Shown here piece after piece: positions 37,571 to 42,531 of a DNA stretch of 42,531 bases. This stretch comes from Acidobacteriota bacterium. GTDB taxonomy: Bacteria > Acidobacteriota > Thermoanaerobaculia > UBA5066 > Gp7-AA6. Each line of letters begins with the position of its first letter. Positions within the stretch are counted from its first letter, which is position 1. The DNA lies in assembly GCA_003222385.1 (NCBI GenBank), contig QHVV01000008.1, positions 1-42,531 of the forward strand. Direction: 5' to 3'. A model generated the notes under the pieces. It searched no databases. It was not told the origin of the DNA and saw only the letters and a program-made list of their open reading frames with translations. The translations under genes and the position numbers were made by a program.

Positions 37571-39415
37571 ATGAAAAAAATGCTGTTCTTTTCGACGCTG
37601 CTGCTCGTTCTTCCCGCGGTCGTCTCCGCGGTCCGTCCGGTCAAGGGTCCGCGCACCCGTTCTTCGACGACCGCGGCGAAGGGCGCCACGGCGGCGAAGG
37701 ACCTGGCGAAGTTCTTCGACGACGAGTGGGAATGGGGTCTGAAGGAGTTCCCGGAGCGGGCCACGACGCTCGGCGATCCCCGCTACAACGACCGCCTGAC
37801 CGACCTCTCCGCGGAAGCGATCGAACGACGGAAACAGCACTCGCGAGACGCGCTCGCCCGGCTGAAGAAGATCGACCGCGAGGCGCTGACCGAGGACGAC
37901 CGGCTCTCCGACGACCTTTTTTCGAGAGACCTCGAGCGCTCGATCGAGGGAGCACGGTTCCCGACGGAGCTCATGCCGATCAACCAGCAGGAGGGCATCC
38001 ACAAGGACTTCGCGATCCTCTCGACCTTGACGCAGTTCCGCACCGCGAAGGACTACCGCGATTATCTCGCCCGGCTCTCCGCGTTTCCGAAGCAGGTCGA
38101 CCAGACGATCGCTTTGATGGAACGCGGGAAGGAGAAGCGATGGGTACAGCCGGCGGTGCCGCTTCGCGACGTCCCGGACGCGATCCGCGCGCAGATCTTT
38201 CCCGACCCGGAAAAGAGCACGCACTACAAGCCCTTCGAAAAATTTCCGGAAGGAGTTTCCGAGGCGGACCGGGAAGCCCTTCGAATCGAGGGACGCCGGC
38301 GGATCGCCAACGAGGTTTTTCCGGCCTATCTGAAGCTTTACACCTATTTCACGCGGGACTACTTGCCCGCGGCCCGCAAGGACATCGCCGCCTCGTCGCT
38401 GCCGGAAGGCGAGGCGTACTACGCGTACGCGATCCGCTACCACACGACGACGGAAAAAACCGCGAAGGAAATCCACGAGACCGGTCTCGCCGAAGTCGCA
38501 CGCATCCGCAAGCAGATGGAGGAAATCATCCGGCAGGTCAAGTTCAAGGGGAACTTCGACGCTTTCGTGAAGTTCCTGCGAACGGATCCGCGCTTCTATT
38601 ACAAGAGCGCGTCCGACCTGCTCCAGGGATATCGCGACATCTGCAAGCGAATCGATCCCGAACTGATCCGCTTCTTCGGCACGCTCCCGCGCACTCCCTA
38701 CGGGGTCATCCCGACGCCCGATTTCGAAGCGCCCACCTCCACGACCGCCTACTACCGGCCGGGATCGCCCGAGGCGCCGCGCCCCGGATACTTCGTCGCG
38801 AACACGTACAGGCTGGAGACCCGGCCGAAATACGAGATGGAGGCCTTGACGAGCCATGAGGCCGTGCCCGGGCACCACCTCCAGATCGCGCTCGCGCAGG
38901 AGCTGACGGGTCTGCCGAAGTTCCGCCGCCACGCCGCCTTCACCGCTTTCGTCGAGGGATGGGGTCTCTACTCGGAGAGCCTGGGAGACGAGATCGGCCT
39001 GTATACCGATCCCTATTCGAAGTTCGGTCAGCTCACTTACGAGATGTGGCGGGCCGCGCGGCTCGTCGTCGACACCGGCATGCATGCTTTCAATTGGGAT
39101 CGGAAGCGGGCGATCGATTTCATGAGGTCGAACACCGCGAAGACCGAGCACGACATCACGGTCGAGGTCGATCGATACATCGTCTGGCCCGGGCAGGCGC
39201 TCGCCTACAAGACGGGGGAGCTGAAGTTCAAGGAGCTGCGCGCCCGCGCAAAGCAGGCGCTGGGTGACCAGTTCGACATCCGGAAGTTCCACGATGCCGT
39301 GCTCCTCGGTGGCGCGCTGCCGCTCGACGTCCTCGAAAAACGGATCGACGCCTGGATCGCGCGCGAGAAATCGGGCGCGGAAGCTTCCCGGAGCAAGGCC
39401 GCAGCGCCAAAGTAA
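37571..39415 (+). CDS. DUF885 family protein (putative metallopeptidase)
   Basis: Signal peptide; TSHEAVPGHHLQIALAQELTGLPKFRRHAAFTAFVEGWGLYSESLGDEIGLY; 614 aa. Confidence 0.92.
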   Translation: MKKMLFFSTLLLVLPAVVSAVRPVKGPRTRSSTTAAKGATAAKDLAKFFDDEWEWGLKEFPERATTLGDPRYNDRLTDLSAEAIERRKQHSRDALARLKKIDREALTEDDRLSDDLFSRDLERSIEGARFPTELMPINQQEGIHKDFAILSTLTQFRTAKDYRDYLARLSAFPKQVDQTIALMERGKEKRWVQPAVPLRDVPDAIRAQIFPDPEKSTHYKPFEKFPEGVSEADREALRIEGRRRIANEVFPAYLKLYTYFTRDYLPAARKDIAASSLPEGEAYYAYAIRYHTTTEKTAKEIHETGLAEVARIRKQMEEIIRQVKFKGNFDAFVKFLRTDPRFYYKSASDLLQGYRDICKRIDPELIRFFGTLPRTPYGVIPTPDFEAPTSTTAYYRPGSPEAPRPGYFVANTYRLETRPKYEMEALTSHEAVPGHHLQIALAQELTGLPKFRRHAAFTAFVEGWGLYSESLGDEIGLYTDPYSKFGQLTYEMWRAARLVVDTGMHAFNWDRKRAIDFMRSNTAKTEHDITVEVDRYIVWPGQALAYKTGELKFKELRARAKQALGDQFDIRKFHDAVLLGGALPLDVLEKRIDAWIAREKSGAEASRSKAAAPK

Positions 39416-39452
39416 TCCACCGGCGCGGCTTAGGGCTCCCGGATATTTCCGT

Positions 39453-39468
39453 CTGACCGGTCGGTCAG
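39453..39468. promoter_or_regulatory. TetR-operator-like palindrome
   Basis: CTGACCG-GT-CGGTCAG: perfect 7-nt arms, directly upstream of the putative -35 of the molybdenum enzyme operon. Confidence 0.45.
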
Positions 39469-39478
39469 GCCCTATGTC

Positions 39479-39508
39479 TTTACCTTAACAAAACAGAGGG
39501 TTTAGACT
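39479..39508 (+). promoter_or_regulatory. Putative promoter TTTACC-18-TAGACT
   Basis: TTTACC 39479-39484, TAGACT 39503-39508, ATG at 39515. Confidence 0.4.
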
Positions 39509-39514
39509 TACCAG

Positions 39515-40099
39515 ATGGAGACCTTCCCGGATATTTTGCCGGCGGAACCCACGCGGGTCCATGTCGGTTTCCAGGTCAACGGAGAATCGGTCGAGGTCGC
39601 CTTCGCGCCACACAAGACGCTCTTAGAAGTGTTGCGAGAGGACCTGGCGCTGACCGGGACGAAGCACGGCTGCGAGCTCGGGGAGTGCGGAACCTGCGCG
39701 GTGCTCGTTGACGGCAGGCCGGTCCTGTCCTGCCTCTACCTCGGCCTCGAGTGCGCGGGGAGGCGGGTCGAGACCGTCGAAGGGATGGCCCCGGCCGCCG
39801 GCCTCCATCCTCTCCAGAAAGCGTTCGCCGACCTGGGCGCGGCGCAGTGCGGCTACTGCACGCCCGGAATCCTGCTGACCGCGAAGGCGCTCCTCGACGC
39901 AAACGCGAGTCCGACGCTCGACGAGATCAAGGAAGCGCTCGCGGGGAACCTGTGCCGGTGCACCGGCTACATCAAGATCTTCGAGGCGGTCGAGCTGGCC
40001 GCGGCCTGGACGCGGGGAGAGGACGCGGAGCCGCGCAAAGAGACTTTGTACGGAACCGATTACGACGAGAGCGGGCTGCTTCCGGTGGTGAATCGATGA
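39515..40099 (+). CDS. (2Fe-2S)-binding subunit of xanthine dehydrogenase family enzyme
   Basis: GCELGECGTCAVLVDGRPVLSC and CGYCTPGILLTAKALL...GNLCRCTGYIKI cluster motifs. Confidence 0.93.
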   Translation: METFPDILPAEPTRVHVGFQVNGESVEVAFAPHKTLLEVLREDLALTGTKHGCELGECGTCAVLVDGRPVLSCLYLGLECAGRRVETVEGMAPAAGLHPLQKAFADLGAAQCGYCTPGILLTAKALLDANASPTLDEIKEALAGNLCRCTGYIKIFEAVELAAAWTRGEDAEPRKETLYGTDYDESGLLPVVNR

Positions 40100-40215
40100 G
40101 CCGTGGTGGAAAGCCTTCGTTTGAAAGTTTTCGTGCGCCGGTCGCAGAGCGACCGCCGCGCACCCGATCCGACTTCGACGAGAGCGGGCTGCTTCCTGTG
40201 GTGAATACGCGATGA
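40096..40215 (+). CDS. 39-aa chimeric mini-ORF produced by tandem duplication of the subunit junction
   Basis: MSRGGKPSFESFRAPVAERPPRTRSDFDESGLLPVVNTR: N-part resembles the start of the large subunit, C-part the end of the small subunit; ATGA overlaps at both ends. Confidence 0.45.
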   Translation: MSRGGKPSFESFRAPVAERPPRTRSDFDESGLLPVVNTR

Positions 40216-42531
40216 GCGACTCGAGCGGCGCCCGAAAGCCCCCGTTTGAAAATTCTCAGTCGCCGCTCGCGGAGCGAGCGCCGCAGCGCAAGTCAGGTCG
40301 CACCCGCGTCGTCGGGCGGCCGTATCCGAAGGTCGACGCCGCCGCGAAGGTGACGGGACAGACGAAGTTCGCCGACGACCTCTTTTTCCCGCGGATGCTC
40401 CATTGCAAGCTGCTCCGCTCCCGGGTCGCGCACGCGCGGCTCGTCTCAGTCGACGTCTCGAAGGCTCTCGTCCGGCCGGGCGTCGTCGCGGTCGCGACCG
40501 GCCGCGATCTGCCGATTTCTTTCGGGATCCTGCCGGTGTCGCAGGACGAACACGCGCTCGCCACCGACCGGGTCCGCTACGTCGGCGACCCGGTCGCGGC
40601 CGTCGCCGCGGTCGACGAAGACGCCGCCTTCGACGCGCTCGATTCGATCGACGTGGAATACGAGCTCCTGCCGCCGTTCGGCTCCATCGACGACGCCGTC
40701 GCGCGCCCTGAGCCCCGGATCCACGACTACGGCGATGGCGGCAACTTCCACAAGCTCGTCTCGATGGAATTCGGCGACACCGAGAAGGGGTTCGCCGCCG
40801 CCGACCGCGTCTTCGAGGACGTGTTCTTCTACGAGGGGTCTACCCATCTGCCGCTCGAGCAGCACGCCGCGGTCGCCGACTTCGGCCCGGACGGGAAGCT
40901 CACCGTCTGGTCGTCGACGCAGACGCCGCACTACGTGCACCGCGCGCTCGCGAAGGTGCTGCGTCTGCCGGCGTCGCGCATCCGCGTCATCGCGACTCCG
41001 AACGGCGGCGGCTTCGGCGGCAAGTCGGATCCGTTCAGCCACGAGATCGTGGTGGCGCACCTGTCGCGCGTCACGGGACGGCCGGTGAAGATCTGTCTGA
41101 CGCGCGAGGAAGTCTTCTACTGCCATCGCGGCCGGCACCCGACGCTCATGCGGGTCGTGACCGGCGTGAAGAAAGACGGCGCGATCACCGCGATGCACTT
41201 CCAGACGGTTTTGGACGGCGGCGGCTACGGCTCCTACGGGGTCGCCTCCACGTATTACACCGGGGCGCTGCAGACCGTGACCTACCGCGTGCCCGCGTAC
41301 CGCTTCGACGGCGCGCGCGTGTTCACGAACAAGCCGCCGTGCGGCCCGAAGCGCGGACATGGAACGCCGCAGCCGAGGTACGCGCTGGAGGTCCAGCTCG
41401 ACAAGATCGCGTGCGACCTCGGGCTCGATCCGGCGGAGATGCGCCAGGCCCATCTCGCGCCCGCCGACTCGGTCACCGCGAATTTCCTGCGGATCGGCTC
41501 GATGGGGCTCGGCGCCTGCATCGAAAAGGTCGTCGAGGCGTCGGGCTGGCGCGAGCGCCGCGGCAAGCTCCCGTTCGGGCGCGGCCTCGGTCTCGCGTGC
41601 TCGTCCTACATCTGCGGGGCGGGCCTTCCGATCTACTGGAACTCGATGCCGCAGTCCGGCGTGCAGTTGAAGCTCGACCGCTCCGGCGGCGTCACCGTGT
41701 TCTGCGGCTCGGTCGACATCGGGCAGGGGAGCGACTCGGTCCTCGCGTACGTCGTGGCGGAAGTCCTCGGGATTGACCCGTTCGACATCCGCGTCGTGAC
41801 CGCCGACACCGACCTGACTCCGGTCGATCTGGGCTCCTACTCCTCGCGCGTGACTTTGATGACGGGCAACGCTGCGCTCCAGGCGGCGGAACGGGCCCGG
41901 GAGCTCCTGGTCGAGGCGGCCGCGCGGAAGCTCGCGATCCCGAAGACGCGCGTGGCGCTCGCGGAGGGACGGGTCTTCGACGTCGAGGATCCCGGAAACG
42001 GGATGGCGTTCGCGGACGCCGTCGTCCTCGCCGAGTCGAAGTTCGGAACGATCGGCACGGTCGGTTCGTACACGCCCCCTCCCTCGCCCGGGCACTACCG
42101 CGGCGCCGGAGTTGGACCCTCGCCGGCGTACTCGTACTCCGCGGCCGTCGTCGAGGTCGAGGTCGATCCGGAGACCGGGATCTACTCGGTGCCGAAGGTC
42201 TGGATCGCGCACGACGTCGGGAAGTGCATCAACCCGGTCCTCGTGGTCGGGCAGGTCGAAGGCTCGGTCTACATGGGCCTGGGCGAAGCGATGATGGAGG
42301 AGATGGCATACCGGTCCGACGTCAACGGCAACGTCGTTCACAAGTTTCCTTCGCTCCTCGAGTACAAGAGCCCGACCACGAAAGAGATGTCCGAGGTCGT
42401 CACGTTCCTCGTCGAGGACCCCGACCCGAACGGCCCATTCGGCGCGAAAGAAGTGGGCCAGGGGCCGCTCCTGCCGATTCCGCCGGCGGTCGCGAACTCT
42501 CTCTTCGACGCGGTCGGCGTTCGTGTGGACG
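40212..42531 (+). CDS. Xanthine dehydrogenase family molybdopterin-binding subunit (truncated by window edge)
   Basis: Open frame absent from the ORF track because it has no stop in the window: RTRVVGRPYPKVDAAAKVTGQTKFADDLFFPRMLHCKLLRS...NGGGFGGKSDPF...CGPKRGHGTPQPRYALEVQLDKIA...GSVDIGQGSDSV. Confidence 0.93.
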   Translation, partial: MSDSSGARKPPFENSQSPLAERAPQRKSGRTRVVGRPYPKVDAAAKVTGQTKFADDLFFPRMLHCKLLRSRVAHARLVSVDVSKALVRPGVVAVATGRDLPISFGILPVSQDEHALATDRVRYVGDPVAAVAAVDEDAAFDALDSIDVEYELLPPFGSIDDAVARPEPRIHDYGDGGNFHKLVSMEFGDTEKGFAAADRVFEDVFFYEGSTHLPLEQHAAVADFGPDGKLTVWSSTQTPHYVHRALAKVLRLPASRIRVIATPNGGGFGGKSDPFSHEIVVAHLSRVTGRPVKICLTREEVFYCHRGRHPTLMRVVTGVKKDGAITAMHFQTVLDGGGYGSYGVASTYYTGALQTVTYRVPAYRFDGARVFTNKPPCGPKRGHGTPQPRYALEVQLDKIACDLGLDPAEMRQAHLAPADSVTANFLRIGSMGLGACIEKVVEASGWRERRGKLPFGRGLGLACSSYICGAGLPIYWNSMPQSGVQLKLDRSGGVTVFCGSVDIGQGSDSVLAYVVAEVLGIDPFDIRVVTADTDLTPVDLGSYSSRVTLMTGNAALQAAERARELLVEAAARKLAIPKTRVALAEGRVFDVEDPGNGMAFADAVVLAESKFGTIGTVGSYTPPPSPGHYRGAGVGPSPAYSYSAAVVEVEVDPETGIYSVPKVWIAHDVGKCINPVLVVGQVEGSVYMGLGEAMMEEMAYRSDVNGNVVHKFPSLLEYKSPTTKEMSEVVTFLVEDPDPNGPFGAKEVGQGPLLPIPPAVANSLFDAVGVRVD

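Noticed and set aside
36308-39292. 994-aa minus-strand ORF
   Set aside because: Antisense to the OmpA-like and DUF885 genes and crosses a terminator; no domain recognised.
40446-42341. 631-aa minus-strand ORF
   Set aside because: Antisense to the molybdopterin-binding subunit; Arg/Asp/Val-rich composition typical of a high-GC shadow frame.
1-42531. CRISPR arrays, prophage, toxin-antitoxin or restriction systems
   Set aside because: No regularly spaced direct repeats and no recognisable cas, phage, TA or RM proteins in the ORFs read.

Overview
High-GC bacterial chromosomal window, Acidobacteriota-like in gene content (taxonomy is inference). It is mostly housekeeping and metabolic genes: QueD, a TIGR03960-type radical SAM protein, threonine synthase, RlmN, OsmC, a GGDEF protein, a metallopeptidase/ATP-grasp pair, an OpuC-type osmolyte ABC transporter, an ECF sigma/anti-sigma pair, an S9 peptidase, FBPase, YchF, a Ca2+/H+ exchanger, an M15 peptidase, an APC permease, an amidohydrolase, an SdrD-B repeat protein, an OmpA-like protein, a DUF885 protein and a xanthine-dehydrogenase-type molybdenum enzyme. 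I see no rRNA, tRNA, CRISPR array, prophage or conventional IS transposase. The signals most worth checking are: (1) a family of GGGG(A/T)CAG...CTG(A/T)CCCC palindromic elements, one of which is split into 45-nt inverted repeats that exactly bracket the transporter's substrate-binding gene, which lies backwards relative to its operon (candidate invertible cassette); (2) a ~113-bp tandem duplication at the small/large subunit junction of the molybdenum enzyme that creates a 39-aa chimeric mini-ORF; (3) tandem 45-bp hairpin repeats with a compensatory base change; (4) two genes apparently split by frameshifts (a Smr-domain gene and the SdrD-B repeat protein); (5) repeated placement of a -10-like hexamer 6-10 nt before start codons, suggesting leaderless transcription. 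Start codons of several genes were adjusted from the ORF track by eye and remain uncertain.
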